64,000 bases of DNA from Bradyrhizobium vignae (lineage in GTDB: Bacteria > Pseudomonadota > Alphaproteobacteria > Rhizobiales > Xanthobacteraceae). The translations under genes were made by a program, and so were the position numbers. This document shows, in pieces, positions 8,773 to 17,292 of the stretch; within the stretch, counting starts at the first letter, position 1, and the number at the start of each line of letters is the position of its first letter. The notes beneath the pieces were generated by a model. That model was not told where the DNA came from and searched no databases. It was given only the letters and a program-made list of their open reading frames with translations. The stretch is from positions 62,001 to 126,000 of the forward strand of contig NZ_RDQF01000010.1 in assembly GCF_004114425.1 (NCBI RefSeq). Reading direction: 5' to 3'.

Positions 8773-8835
8773 GATGTCATGCGGTTTTATCGCGTTGCGT
8801 TCACATCGGCCAGCCACGATCGACGGAGTGCCATC

Positions 8836-9858
8836 ATGACCCCCTTTCATCTGCGGCGAGCGTTAATTGCGGGCTTGTTGGCCGCTCTCGCCTCCTTTGC
8901 ACCCGCGCTGGCCGAGACGCTCGACAAGGTCACCTTCGGCACCAATTGGGTCGCGGAGGCCGAGCATGGCGGCTTCTTCCAGGCGGTCGCCGACGGCACC
9001 TACAAGAAGTATGGGCTCGACGTCACCATCGTCCCCGGTGGTCCCAACGAGAACAACCGGATGCTGCTGATCGCGGGCAAGATCGACTTCTTCATGGCCG
9101 CGAACACGCTGATGTCGTTCGATGCGGTCGCCAGCAACGTTCCCGTCGTCACCATCGCCGCGATTTTCCAGAAGGATCCGCAGGTGATGCTGACCCATCC
9201 GGACGCGAAGATCGGCAAGATCGAGGATCTCAAGCCGCTGACGCTGTTCGTCTCCAAGGAGGGCATGACCAGCTACTTCCAATGGCTGAAGTCCGAATAC
9301 GGCTTCAGCGAGAAGAACGTGCGTCCCTATAATTTCAATCCGCAGCCCTTCATCGCCAATCCCAAGAGCGCGATGCAGGGTTACGTCACCTCCGAGCCGT
9401 TTGCCGTGGAAAAGGCCGCCGGCTTCAAGCCCAACGTGCTGCTGCTCGCCGATCACGGCTTCAACACCTATTCGACGCTGATCGAGACCCGCCGCGAGAT
9501 CGTCGAGAAGAAGCCCGACCTGGTCCAGCGCTTCGTCGATGCCTCCATGATCGGCTGGTACAATTACATCTACCGCGACAATTCCGCCGGCAATGCCCTG
9601 ATCAAGCAGCTCAACCCGGAAATGACCGACGATCTTTTGGCCTATTCCGTGGCCAAGATGAAGGAGCACGGCATCGTCGATTCCGGGGATTCCCTGAAGA
9701 ACGGCATCGGCGCCATGAGCGACGAGCGCTATGCCTCCTTCTTCAACAAGATGGTCAAGGCCGGCGTCGTGAAGGCGGATCTCGACTTCCGCAAATCCTA
9801 CACGCTGCGCTTCGTCAACAAGGGCGTCGGCGTCGAGCTCCGCCCGAACAAGCCGTAG
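8836..9858 (+). CDS. ABC transporter substrate-binding protein, NMT1/THI5-like
   Basis: A 340-aa periplasmic binding protein with a signal peptide (LIAGLLAALASFAPALAETL) and an NMT1/THI5-like core (FGTNWVAEAEHGGFFQAVAD, YKKYGLDVTIVPGGPNENN, GYVTSEPFAVEKAAGF). Relatives bind thiamine precursors, riboflavin, sulfonates or small aromatic amines. ATG 8836 has GGAG 8 bases upstream. It is the first gene of the import operon, and a 130-base palindromic element separates it from the ATPase and permease genes. That position could let the binding protein be made in excess. Specificity is unknown. Confidence 0.87.
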   Translation: MTPFHLRRALIAGLLAALASFAPALAETLDKVTFGTNWVAEAEHGGFFQAVADGTYKKYGLDVTIVPGGPNENNRMLLIAGKIDFFMAANTLMSFDAVASNVPVVTIAAIFQKDPQVMLTHPDAKIGKIEDLKPLTLFVSKEGMTSYFQWLKSEYGFSEKNVRPYNFNPQPFIANPKSAMQGYVTSEPFAVEKAAGFKPNVLLLADHGFNTYSTLIETRREIVEKKPDLVQRFVDASMIGWYNYIYRDNSAGNALIKQLNPEMTDDLLAYSVAKMKEHGIVDSGDSLKNGIGAMSDERYASFFNKMVKAGVVKADLDFRKSYTLRFVNKGVGVELRPNKP

Positions 9859-9896
9859 CGCATGCCGAGATCAAACCGAGGCGTAGCCGCATCGTT

Positions 9897-10026
9897 CACC
9901 TCTCCCGAAGGGAGAGGTCGCATCGCATCGCTAGATGCGATGCGGGTGAGCGGTTACGCTCGCGCGTGGGAACGGCGCCCCCTCACCCGCGCCTTCGGCG
10001 CGACCTCTCCCCGTTGGGGAGAGGTG
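9897..10026. repeat. Nested palindromic repeat inside the ABC operon
   Basis: The element is bounded by CACCTCTCCC (9897-9906) and GGGAGAGGTG (10017-10026). It contains four hairpins: CCTCTCCC/GGGAGAGG (9899-9917), GCATCGCATC/GATGCGATGC (9920-9943), GCGCC/GGCGC (9989-10001) and CCTCTCCCC/GGGGAGAGG (10004-10024). A longer-range pair is GCGGGTGAG (9942-9950) with CTCACCCGC (9982-9990). A shorter relative lies at 57037-57061. It looks like a REP/BIME-type element and could stabilise the upstream mRNA or attenuate downstream expression. Confidence 0.75.
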
Positions 10027-10067
10027 AGAGAGGCGGCGCGACCGAGCTCCACAACAGCCGACGATCG

Positions 10068-10883
10068 ATGGTAGAGAGCAGAACTTCGCCCGCCGTCGAG
10101 GCCAGCCTGACCGCGCTCGCCGTCAGCCTGCGTGGCGTGACGAAGGTCTACGACAACGGCGTCATGGCGCTTGGCCCGTTCGACCTCGCTGTCCGCAAGG
10201 GCGAGTTCATCTCGCTGCTGGGGCCGTCCGGCTGCGGCAAGTCGACGGTGTTGCGGCTGATCGCCGAGCTCAGCGCGCCGTCATCAGGTACGGTGCGGCT
10301 GGCCCGGCACGAGGGCGAGGTGTTGCCGGGTCACGGCATTGGCTTCGTATTCCAGGAGCCGACCCTGATGCCCTGGACCAACGTGCGTGAGAACGTGCGG
10401 CTGCCCTTGAAGCTCGCAGGCGTGCCGAAGGCGGAGGGGCGCGCGCGTGCCGACGCGGCGCTGGCCAGCGTCGGCCTCGCCGATTTCGCCGGCGCGTTTC
10501 CGCGCGAACTATCCGGCGGCATGAAGATGCGGGTGTCGCTGGCGCGCGCACTCGTCACCGATCCCGATATCCTCTTGATGGACGAGCCGTTCGCGGCGCT
10601 CGACGAGATCACGCGATTCCGTCTCAACAATGATCTGCTCGCGCTGTGGCGGTCCTTGCGAAAGACCGTCGTCTTCGTCACCCATTCGGTGTTCGAATCC
10701 GTCTATCTGTCGCAGCGCGTCGTCGTCATGACCGCGCGGCCGGGCCGCATCCAGGCCGACATCCGCATCGAGACGGTCGAGCCGCGCGGCGAGGAGTTTC
10801 GCACCTCGGCCGCCTATTCCGATTATTGCCGCAGGGTGTCGGCCGCGCTGGCGCCGTCCTATTCGGGACAGTCGACGCTATGA
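10068..10883 (+). CDS. ABC transporter ATP-binding protein
   Basis: This 271-aa cytoplasmic ATPase has Walker A GPSGCGKST, Q-loop VFQEPTLMPW, signature LSGGMKMRV, Walker B ILLMDEPFAALDE and the switch His in VFVTHSVFES. It is of the SsuB/TauB/ThiZ type that pairs with NMT1-like binding proteins. ATG 10068 is assigned because the preceding frame lies inside the palindromic repeat; no strong ribosome site precedes it. Its stop overlaps the permease start (ATGA at 10880-10883), which points to translational coupling. Confidence 0.87.
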   Translation: MVESRTSPAVEASLTALAVSLRGVTKVYDNGVMALGPFDLAVRKGEFISLLGPSGCGKSTVLRLIAELSAPSSGTVRLARHEGEVLPGHGIGFVFQEPTLMPWTNVRENVRLPLKLAGVPKAEGRARADAALASVGLADFAGAFPRELSGGMKMRVSLARALVTDPDILLMDEPFAALDEITRFRLNNDLLALWRSLRKTVVFVTHSVFESVYLSQRVVVMTARPGRIQADIRIETVEPRGEEFRTSAAYSDYCRRVSAALAPSYSGQSTL

Positions 10884-11698
10884 GCGCGCAAGCTCCCGTG
10901 CCCCCGAGATCGTCCGCCTTGCAAAGCGCGATGCGCTTCGTGCTTCCCGTCATCGTGTTCGCAGCCGGCCTCCTCGCCTGGGAACTCGTGGTCCGCATCA
11001 AGGAGATCCCGCCTTACGTGCTGCCGGCGCCCTCCATCATCGTCCTGACGCTGATCAAGGACTGGGCGGTGCTGTCACAATCGCTCGCCACCACGCTTCT
11101 GACCACGCTCGAAGGTTTCGTCGCCGCCAGCATCGGCGGCATCGCGCTGGCGCTCGTGTTCAACCAGTCGAAATGGCTGGAATATTCGCTGTTCCCCTAT
11201 GCCGTCGTGCTCCAGGTGACGCCGGTCATCGCGATCGCGCCGCTGCTGCTGATCTATCTGGAGCAGCAGACCGCGGTCGTCGTCTGCGCCTTCATCGTCG
11301 CCTTCTTCCCGGTGCTGTCGAACACCACGCTGGGCTTGAATTCGGTCGACCGCAACCTCGCCGGGCTGTTCCAGCTCTACGGCGCCTCGCCACAGCAAGC
11401 GCTGCGCTATCTCAAGCTGCCGGCGGCGCTGCCCTACATCCTCGGCGGCTTGCGCATCGCGGGCGGCCTGTCGCTGATCGGTGCGGTCGTGGCCGAGATC
11501 GCGGCCGGAACGGCCGGCGCCGGCTCCGGGCTCGCCTACAGGATCGCCGAGTCAGGCTACCGCTTGAACATACCCCGCATGTTCGCCGCGCTGCTTTTGT
11601 TGTCGCTGGCCGGGATTGTCATCTATGGGGTGCTGGCGCTAGTTTCGCACCTCGTTTTACGGCGCTGGCATGAGAGCGCGCTTGGAAAGGAAAACTGA
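10880..11698 (+). CDS. ABC transporter permease (SsuC/TauC type)
   Basis: A 272-aa inner-membrane permease with about six hydrophobic segments and the BPD-transport cytoplasmic loop around LFQLYGASPQQALRYLKLPA ALPYILGGLR, which docks onto the ATPase. It follows the ATPase with a 4-base overlap, and its own stop overlaps the start of the dehydrogenase gene at 11698. It forms the membrane pore of the importer encoded from 8836; the imported compound is unknown. Confidence 0.87.
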   Translation: MSAQAPVPPRSSALQSAMRFVLPVIVFAAGLLAWELVVRIKEIPPYVLPAPSIIVLTLIKDWAVLSQSLATTLLTTLEGFVAASIGGIALALVFNQSKWLEYSLFPYAVVLQVTPVIAIAPLLLIYLEQQTAVVVCAFIVAFFPVLSNTTLGLNSVDRNLAGLFQLYGASPQQALRYLKLPAALPYILGGLRIAGGLSLIGAVVAEIAAGTAGAGSGLAYRIAESGYRLNIPRMFAALLLLSLAGIVIYGVLALVSHLVLRRWHESALGKEN

Positions 11699-12687
11699 TG
11701 GCTGCCGGTTCGATTTCGTCCGAAAAGATCGATCTTTTGATTTATGGACCGGTGCGGCCGATCCTCGAGAATGGCTTTTCCGATCATTTCGTCGTGCACA
11801 AGGCGGAGACGCGCGGCGACCTCGAGCGGCTGACGCCGGCGGTCCGCGACAAGATCCGCGGCGTCGCCGTGACCTATCACACCGTGCGTGCCGACAGGGA
11901 TTCGCTGTCGCAGCTGCCGAAGCTGGAGATGGTGGCGAGCTTTGGCGTCGGTTACGACCACATCGACGCCAAATACGCGGCCGAGAACAACATCGTCGTC
12001 ACCAACACGCCCGACGTGCTGACCGAGGAGGTCGCCGACGTCGCGATGGGCCTTCTCATCGCCACCTTGCGCGAGTTCATCAAGGCTGATCGCTATGTGC
12101 GCTCCGGGCTGTGGCAGACGCAGAACTATCCGCTCAGCGTCGGCTCGCTGCGCGACCGCAAGGTCGGCATCGTCGGCATGGGCCGGATCGGGCAGGCCAT
12201 CGCGCGCCGGCTCGACGCCTCGCTGGTGCCGGTGGTCTACCACTCGCGCAATCCGTCCAAGGACGTCTCCTACGAGCACTACCCCGATCTTATCGAGATG
12301 GCGCAGGCGGTCGACACCCTGATGGTGATCGTGCCGGGCGGCGCCTCCACCAACAAGATGATCGATGCCGAGGTGCTCAAGGCGCTCGGCCCGCGCGGCG
12401 TGCTGATCAACGTCGCGCGCGGCTCCGTGGTCGACGAGCCGGCGCTGATCCAGGCGCTGAAGTCGGGCACCATCCTCGCCGCCGGCCTCGACGTGTTCGC
12501 GGCCGAGCCGAACGTGCCGGACGAGCTCAAGACCATGCAGAACGTCGTGCTGCTGCCGCATATCGGCTCGGCCTCGGTGGTGACCCGCAACGCCATGGAC
12601 CAGCTCGTCGTCGACAATCTCAAGTCCTGGTTCGCCGGCAAGGCGCCGTTGACGCCGGTTGCCGAAACGCCGTTCAAGGGGCGCTGA
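11698..12687 (+). CDS. D-isomer-specific 2-hydroxyacid dehydrogenase
   Basis: The 329-aa protein shows the NAD-binding motif VGIVGMGRIGQAIARRL, the substrate-side stretch VASFGVGYDHID and the catalytic Arg/Glu/His context (INVARGSVVDEPAL, LDVFAAEPNVP, LLPHIGSAS). It probably reduces a 2-oxoacid such as glyoxylate or hydroxypyruvate, or acts in the reverse direction. The start overlaps the permease stop and the stop overlaps the next start, so it is co-translated with the transporter. This suggests that the imported compound is, or yields, a 2-hydroxy or 2-oxo acid. Confidence 0.88.
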   Translation: MAAGSISSEKIDLLIYGPVRPILENGFSDHFVVHKAETRGDLERLTPAVRDKIRGVAVTYHTVRADRDSLSQLPKLEMVASFGVGYDHIDAKYAAENNIVVTNTPDVLTEEVADVAMGLLIATLREFIKADRYVRSGLWQTQNYPLSVGSLRDRKVGIVGMGRIGQAIARRLDASLVPVVYHSRNPSKDVSYEHYPDLIEMAQAVDTLMVIVPGGASTNKMIDAEVLKALGPRGVLINVARGSVVDEPALIQALKSGTILAAGLDVFAAEPNVPDELKTMQNVVLLPHIGSASVVTRNAMDQLVVDNLKSWFAGKAPLTPVAETPFKGR

Positions 12688-13379
12688 TGAGAAGTCTTCG
12701 GGCCGTCGCATTCGCCGTCGCGACCAGCTTGGCCGCGATCGGCATCGCGCATGCGCAGGATGCGACGACCCTGAAGAAGCAGATGCCCGGGCAGTGGGAG
12801 CTCTCGACCACCGAGCGCAGCAAGACCTGCGTCGTCACGCTCAAAGGTGACGCCGCAGGCCAGGGATTCAAGCTGGAACTGGAGCCGGCCTGCAAGACGG
12901 CGCTGCCCTTCACCAAGGACATCGTCGCCTGGAGCGTGAAGGGCCTCGACATCGTTCGCTTGCAGGGTGCGACCGGTGAAGCCGTGATCGACTTCACCGA
13001 GGTCGAGGCCGGCATCTTCGAGGGCCTGCGCCAGGGTGAGGGCGTCTACATCCTGCAGGACCTCGCCGCCGCGCGTTCGATGGCCAAATCGATGGACCAG
13101 ATGATCGGCGACTGGTCGATGGTGCGCGGCAACGGCCAGCCGGTCTGCGGGTTGACGCTGACCAACACCGAAGCGGGCCCGGACAATTTCCAGGTCTTCC
13201 TCAAGCCGAAATGCGATCCCGCCATCGCGCAGTTTAATCCGACGCAATGGCGGCTCGAGCGCGGCCAGATCATCCTGATGTCGAAAGCAGGCGAAGCCTG
13301 GCAGTTCGAGGCCGACGACAACGCGCAGTGGCGGCGCGTCCCCGACACCGCCGATCCCCTGATCATGCTGCGTCAATAG
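12687..13379 (+). CDS. Secreted AprI/Inh-type protease inhibitor, two tandem domains
   Basis: A 230-aa protein with a signal peptide (AVAFAVATSLAAIGIAHAQ) and two repeats of the AprI/Inh metalloprotease inhibitor fold. Repeat one (about 35-130) holds MPGQWELS, a Cys pair and DFTEVEAGIFEG. Repeat two (about 135-230) holds MIGDWSMV, VCGLTLT, PKCDPAI and GEAWQFEADDNAQWRR. Each repeat has two Cys that could form the family disulfide. Known single-domain members sit in the periplasm and block secreted serralysin-type proteases. It is unusual to find it coupled by a start/stop overlap to a dehydrogenase and an importer. No serralysin is encoded in the window. Confidence 0.78.
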   Translation: MRSLRAVAFAVATSLAAIGIAHAQDATTLKKQMPGQWELSTTERSKTCVVTLKGDAAGQGFKLELEPACKTALPFTKDIVAWSVKGLDIVRLQGATGEAVIDFTEVEAGIFEGLRQGEGVYILQDLAAARSMAKSMDQMIGDWSMVRGNGQPVCGLTLTNTEAGPDNFQVFLKPKCDPAIAQFNPTQWRLERGQIILMSKAGEAWQFEADDNAQWRRVPDTADPLIMLRQ

Positions 13380-13504
13380 GCGCCTTTCGGTTCTTGCAAT
13401 TTTTCCTGCGCCCATGTCGATCCGGCACCAGCTGGATCGTCATCCCAATAGCGAGCTGATCGCGCGGCCGAACCGGCCGTGTCTCGCCCTATCAGGAGTT
13501 TTGC

Positions 13505-13906
13505 ATGCGCTTCATGTACATCGTCACCTCCAGCCAGCCGATGAAAGGTCCGACCCCCGCGCTGATGGAGGCCATGCAGAAGATTTCCGAGCGGGAAATC
13601 AAGGCGGGCCGGATGATCGACAATGGCGGCCTGATGCCACTTGCGACCGGCGCACGGGTGCGGATCGTCGACGGGGAACTGAGCGTCGTCGACGGTCCCT
13701 TCATCGAGGCCAAAGAAGTGGTCGGCGGCTATGCCATCTTCGAGCTGCGCGACAAGGCGGAAGCGCTGGCCATGGCCAAGGAGTTCATGCAGCTGCACCT
13801 CGACCACATGCCGGGCTGGGATGGCACCTGCGAGTTGCGGGCCTTCGCCACGCCGGGCGTCGACGGCGCCTGCGAGGTGAATGCGAAGGCGGCTGCGCAC
13901 GCCTGA
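13505..13906 (+). CDS. YCII-related (DGPF domain) protein, ECF42 partner
   Basis: This 133-aa protein has the YCII/DGPF signature VVDGPFIEAKEVVGGYAIFE after a short alpha/beta N-terminus (MRFMYIVTSSQPMKG). AGGAG lies 6 bases before ATG 13505. In many bacteria one to several DGPF proteins precede an ECF42 sigma factor gene, as here, where the sigma gene starts 31 bases later. The group is thought to be regulatory, with the DGPF protein as a target or modulator; the signal is unknown. Confidence 0.87.
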   Translation: MRFMYIVTSSQPMKGPTPALMEAMQKISEREIKAGRMIDNGGLMPLATGARVRIVDGELSVVDGPFIEAKEVVGGYAIFELRDKAEALAMAKEFMQLHLDHMPGWDGTCELRAFATPGVDGACEVNAKAAAHA

Positions 13907-13937
13907 TGGACGGCACCGCGCGCAACGGTCGGCGGCG

Positions 13938-15218
13938 ATGACGGTCGCCGACACCGATCAAGCCATCCGTGCCACGATTCACGCAACCTGGCGCATCGTG
14001 CAGCCGCGGCTCATCGCGACGCTGTCGCGGATGCTGCGCGACGTGCCGCTTGCGGAAGAGTTGACCCAGGACGCGCTCGTTGCGGCGCTCGAGGCCTGGC
14101 CGAGCCTCGGCATTCCCGACAATCCCGGCGCATGGCTCATGACCACCGCGAAGCGCCGCGCGCTCGATGTCTTGCGCCGCGGCAGGATGCTGTTGGACAA
14201 GCACGACATGCTGGCGCGCGACCTGTTGCAGGAGCAGGAGATCGTGCCCGATTTTGGTGCCGCGCTCGACGATGATATCGGCGATGAATTGCTTCGGCTG
14301 GTCTTCACCGCCTGTCATCCCATCCTGTCGCGCGAAGCTCGCGCGGCGCTGGCACTGCGCATGATCTGCGGCCTCACCACCTCGGAGATCGCACGCGCCT
14401 ATCTCGTGCCGGAAGCCACCATCTCCCAGCGCATCGTACGCGCCAAGCGGACGCTGTCGAATTCCGGCCTCGCCTATGAGACGCCGAGTGGTGAGGCTCT
14501 GTCGGAGCGCCTGGCCTCGGTGCTGGAGGTCGTCTACCTCATCTTCAACGAGGGCTATCTCGCGGCGCGCGGCGAGGAATGGCTGCGGCCGCAGCTCTGC
14601 GACGAAGCGCTGCGCATGGGCCGCGTGCTTGCAGGCCTGGCGCCGAACGAGCCTGAGGTTCACGGCCTCGTTGCGCTGATGGATTTGAATGCCGCGCGGA
14701 CACGCGCGCGCACCGACGCGAATGGGGATCCCATTCTGCTGATGGACCAGGATCGCGCGCTCTGGGATTGGGTGCAGATCCGCCGCGGCCTCCGCTCGCT
14801 CGAATGTGCCGCCGAGCTCGGTGGCTCCGGAGGATTTTACGCGCTTCAGGCTGCAATTGCGGCGTGTCACGTCAGAGCGGCGACTGCCGTCGAGACCGAT
14901 TGGCATCGCATCGCGCAGCTCTACGCCGAATTGGCGCAGCTGGTGCGCTCGCCGGTCATCGAGCTCAATCGCGCGGTCGCGGTCGGCATGGCCTGGGGAC
15001 CGCAAGCCGGGCTCGACGTGCTGGACGCCGTCGCCGGCGCGCCAGCGCTGGCGACCTATCATCATCTGCCGGCGGTTCGTGGCGATTTTCTGCAAAAGCT
15101 CGGGCGGCTCGCGGAGGCGCGACAGGCGTTTGAAGCCGCCGCGCATCTTGCGACGAACGGGCGCGAACGCGCGCTGATGCAGCGTCGCGCCGCGGCACTC
15201 GACGCTCAGAATATCTAG
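13938..15218 (+). CDS. ECF42-type RNA polymerase sigma factor
   Basis: The 426-aa protein has sigma region 2 (LSRMLRDVPLAEELTQDALV, PDNPGAWLMTTAKRRALDVL), sigma region 4 (LRMICGLTTSEIARAYLV then SQRIVRAKRTL) and a long C-terminal helical extension (about 200-426, TPR-like). That build and the upstream YCII gene define the ECF42 group, which lacks a classical anti-sigma gene; the extension is thought to control activity. ATG 13938 is used; a start further upstream in the YCII gene is possible. The stop shares the bases CTAG (15215-15218) with the stop of the convergent hydrolase gene. Confidence 0.88.
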   Translation: MTVADTDQAIRATIHATWRIVQPRLIATLSRMLRDVPLAEELTQDALVAALEAWPSLGIPDNPGAWLMTTAKRRALDVLRRGRMLLDKHDMLARDLLQEQEIVPDFGAALDDDIGDELLRLVFTACHPILSREARAALALRMICGLTTSEIARAYLVPEATISQRIVRAKRTLSNSGLAYETPSGEALSERLASVLEVVYLIFNEGYLAARGEEWLRPQLCDEALRMGRVLAGLAPNEPEVHGLVALMDLNAARTRARTDANGDPILLMDQDRALWDWVQIRRGLRSLECAAELGGSGGFYALQAAIAACHVRAATAVETDWHRIAQLYAELAQLVRSPVIELNRAVAVGMAWGPQAGLDVLDAVAGAPALATYHHLPAVRGDFLQKLGRLAEARQAFEAAAHLATNGRERALMQRRAAALDAQNI

Positions 15219-16609
15219 GTCGTCACCTTCGGCGGCGGTGCGGTGCCTTGCGCCCATTTCTCCATCTTGCCGAGCACGCCCCAGACGGTGAGCGCGAGCG
15301 AGATCGGCATCGCGAACTGGCCAAGGCCGGGCACGGCCGACACGATCGTTCCGAGCAGACCGGCAAGACCGCCCGCATCGGGGCTCGCCGTCACCGAGGA
15401 GAGCAGCGCGGTGAGCAGCGAGCCGCCGATCCCGAGCGCGGTCTTCTTGCCGTCGAGCAGCTTGCCGATGGTCTCGCCGAGTGCGCCGTTGACCTGGCCG
15501 AGCATGGGCTTGCCGCCGCCGTTGTTGAGCAGGGTGCCGAGCAGGTCGACGACCTGCTTCAGCTGATCGACCGGGGCGGGACTGGTCGGGCTCACTGGTC
15601 CTGGCACGGGCGCCGTCTTGTTGATGAGGGCGAAAAGCCGCTCGAACAGGCTGACCGGGTCGTTGGTGGCAGGCAAAGTGTTGCCCGGCACAGTCGCTGG
15701 CAGCGTCACACCGCCGGCCGACGGTCGCAGCACTTGCGCGAGGTCCTCCAGCCGCTTCAGGATTTGCGACAGATCGCCGTTCTGCGCGGCGGGGCCCGGC
15801 TGCTGCATCGCGCGCGTGATCGCGGCGACGGTGGCGGCATCGAGCAGCCCGGTATCCCTCAGGCCGTGCTGCTGCTGAAACTGCGAGACGGCGGTCCTGG
15901 TCTTCGGTCCGCTGATGCCGTCCTCGGCGAGCGGCGGATTGGCGCCGAGCTTGTTGAGCGCCTGCTGCATGAGGATGACCGTCGAGGCCACATCGTCCTC
16001 CGGCTCGGTGCGGCCGGCGAATTGCGGGACGCTGTCGAGCGTGATCGAGGAATCCTGTGACATCATCGCATGCAGGATCACCGCGGTGCCGAGCTGGGAA
16101 TCGACGTGACTGGAATCGAACACGTGGTCGCGGACGAATTTTCCGGCCCTTGCCTCTGGCGGGCCGTACAGCGTCGAGCCGCCGTAGAGATAGGGCGAAT
16201 TGACGCCCTTGGCGTGATAGCCGAAGCCGTTGAACGCCTCGAGCCGGAACAGCATCCGCGCGATGCTCCAGTCCTGCGCGCCGATGAAGTTCTCGATCCT
16301 GAACGCGTCCACGGCACCGTCCACGAAGGTGGCGAATGGACCGCGCCCTTTCGGAACGATGGTGGTCACACGATGCAGCGACTCGCCGTTGCCGAGATAC
16401 GTGTCGAAATCGAAGTTGGACTCGCGGTAGTGACAGAGCGCGGTGAAGTACCAGGGAACGCCCGTCAATCGCTCGATCTGCTGATAGGTCGCCTTGCCGT
16501 TGAGGGCCTTGCGGGCGACGGCATTCGCTTCGGTGAGGCGTCCCGCTCGGATTTCGAGACCGGCCCAATTCCGCTCATATTCGCTTTTCAAGCTCTCGAA
16601 TGAGATCAT
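15215..16609 (-). CDS. Lysozyme-family protein with peptidoglycan-binding domain
   Basis: This 464-aa protein begins with a phage-type lysozyme-family domain (ALCHYRESNFDFDTYLGNGE, VPKGRGPF, LFRLEAFNGFGYHAKGVNSP), the likely catalytic Glu being in the HYRES motif. A peptidoglycan-binding domain follows at about 205-265 (MQQALNKLGANPPLAEDGIS). The C-terminal half is Gly/Pro/Leu-rich with hydrophobic stretches (IGGSLLTALLSS, GLLGTIVSAVPGLG). No signal peptide is seen, so export would need another route. ATG 16609 has GGGAGC upstream; an in-frame TTG lies at 16624. It may descend from a phage endolysin or serve wall remodelling. Confidence 0.72.
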   Translation of the reverse strand: MISFESLKSEYERNWAGLEIRAGRLTEANAVARKALNGKATYQQIERLTGVPWYFTALCHYRESNFDFDTYLGNGESLHRVTTIVPKGRGPFATFVDGAVDAFRIENFIGAQDWSIARMLFRLEAFNGFGYHAKGVNSPYLYGGSTLYGPPEARAGKFVRDHVFDSSHVDSQLGTAVILHAMMSQDSSITLDSVPQFAGRTEPEDDVASTVILMQQALNKLGANPPLAEDGISGPKTRTAVSQFQQQHGLRDTGLLDAATVAAITRAMQQPGPAAQNGDLSQILKRLEDLAQVLRPSAGGVTLPATVPGNTLPATNDPVSLFERLFALINKTAPVPGPVSPTSPAPVDQLKQVVDLLGTLLNNGGGKPMLGQVNGALGETIGKLLDGKKTALGIGGSLLTALLSSVTASPDAGGLAGLLGTIVSAVPGLGQFAMPISLALTVWGVLGKMEKWAQGTAPPPKVTT

Positions 16610-16856
16610 TTTCCGCTCCCGCAAATTGACTGAATTATCGAGTCTCCGTGCAAGCCACAGTGAACCGGCTGGCGTGATCGACGCGTGACTGCAGCGTGAT
16701 CTCTGGAAAATCTGGCAGTCCGCCGGTCCGGCGCATGTGAAATGGCTTACAGCGTTGACATGAAATCATTGGTAGAATCCTGCAACGCACCGCTCAAGGA
16801 ACCGGCGCGGCCGTCGATCCATTAACAAGGCGAGACGGTCCGGCAAGGAGTCCTGC

Positions 16857-17231
16857 ATGCCCAAGCGCGTCCTGGCGATCGGAATCGAACCCGGCAATGC
16901 CGACTACAGCGCATTTCCGCAGCTGACGCCGGAGCTCGTGCGCGACTACATCGAGGCGCAGCTCCTGCGCCTGCGCGATCTCGGCTTCGAGGTCACGAGC
17001 TGCCTGATCGATCTCGATGCGACGGCCGAAGCCGGAGTCACGGCGGCCTTGCGCGACGAGCGCTTCGATTGCATCGTGATCGGCGCCGGCCTGCGCGAGC
17101 CGAGGGAGCGCCTGCTGCTGTTCGAGAGGGTGCTGAACCTCGTCCATCGCCTGGCGCCTGACGCCGCGATCTGCTTCAACACCACGCCTGCCGACACCGC
17201 GGAGGCGGTGCAGCGGTGGGTCGAGCCGTGA
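16857..17231 (+). CDS. Hypothetical protein, small alpha/beta fold
   Basis: The 124-aa product starts at ATG 16857 behind AAGGAG. Its pattern of beta strands and helices (KRVLAIGIEPG, LRDLGFEVTSCLIDLDA, FDCIVIGAGLREPRERLLL, DAAICFNTTPADT) resembles a receiver- or Rossmann-like fold, but no phosphate- or nucleotide-binding motif is clear. There is no signal peptide. It is not in an operon. I do not recognise the family. The 247 bases before it hold no gene. Confidence 0.6.
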   Translation: MPKRVLAIGIEPGNADYSAFPQLTPELVRDYIEAQLLRLRDLGFEVTSCLIDLDATAEAGVTAALRDERFDCIVIGAGLREPRERLLLFERVLNLVHRLAPDAAICFNTTPADTAEAVQRWVEP

Positions 17232-17292
17232 AAGCCGGCAATTGTCAGCGGTATTGGTGCCGAGCGGTCATCGGATGCACGTCGGCATTGGA

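Noticed and set aside
7870..8835. N-terminal extension of the NMT1-like binding protein
   Set aside because: The extra 320 codons are antisense to the creatininase-family gene; the signal peptide and ribosome site place the start at 8836.
13785..16568. Very long reverse-strand open frame (over 900 codons)
   Set aside because: It lies antisense to the sigma factor and runs out of frame through the lysozyme-like gene. Its composition is Arg/Ala/Gly-rich without domains, as expected for a shadow frame in GC-rich DNA.
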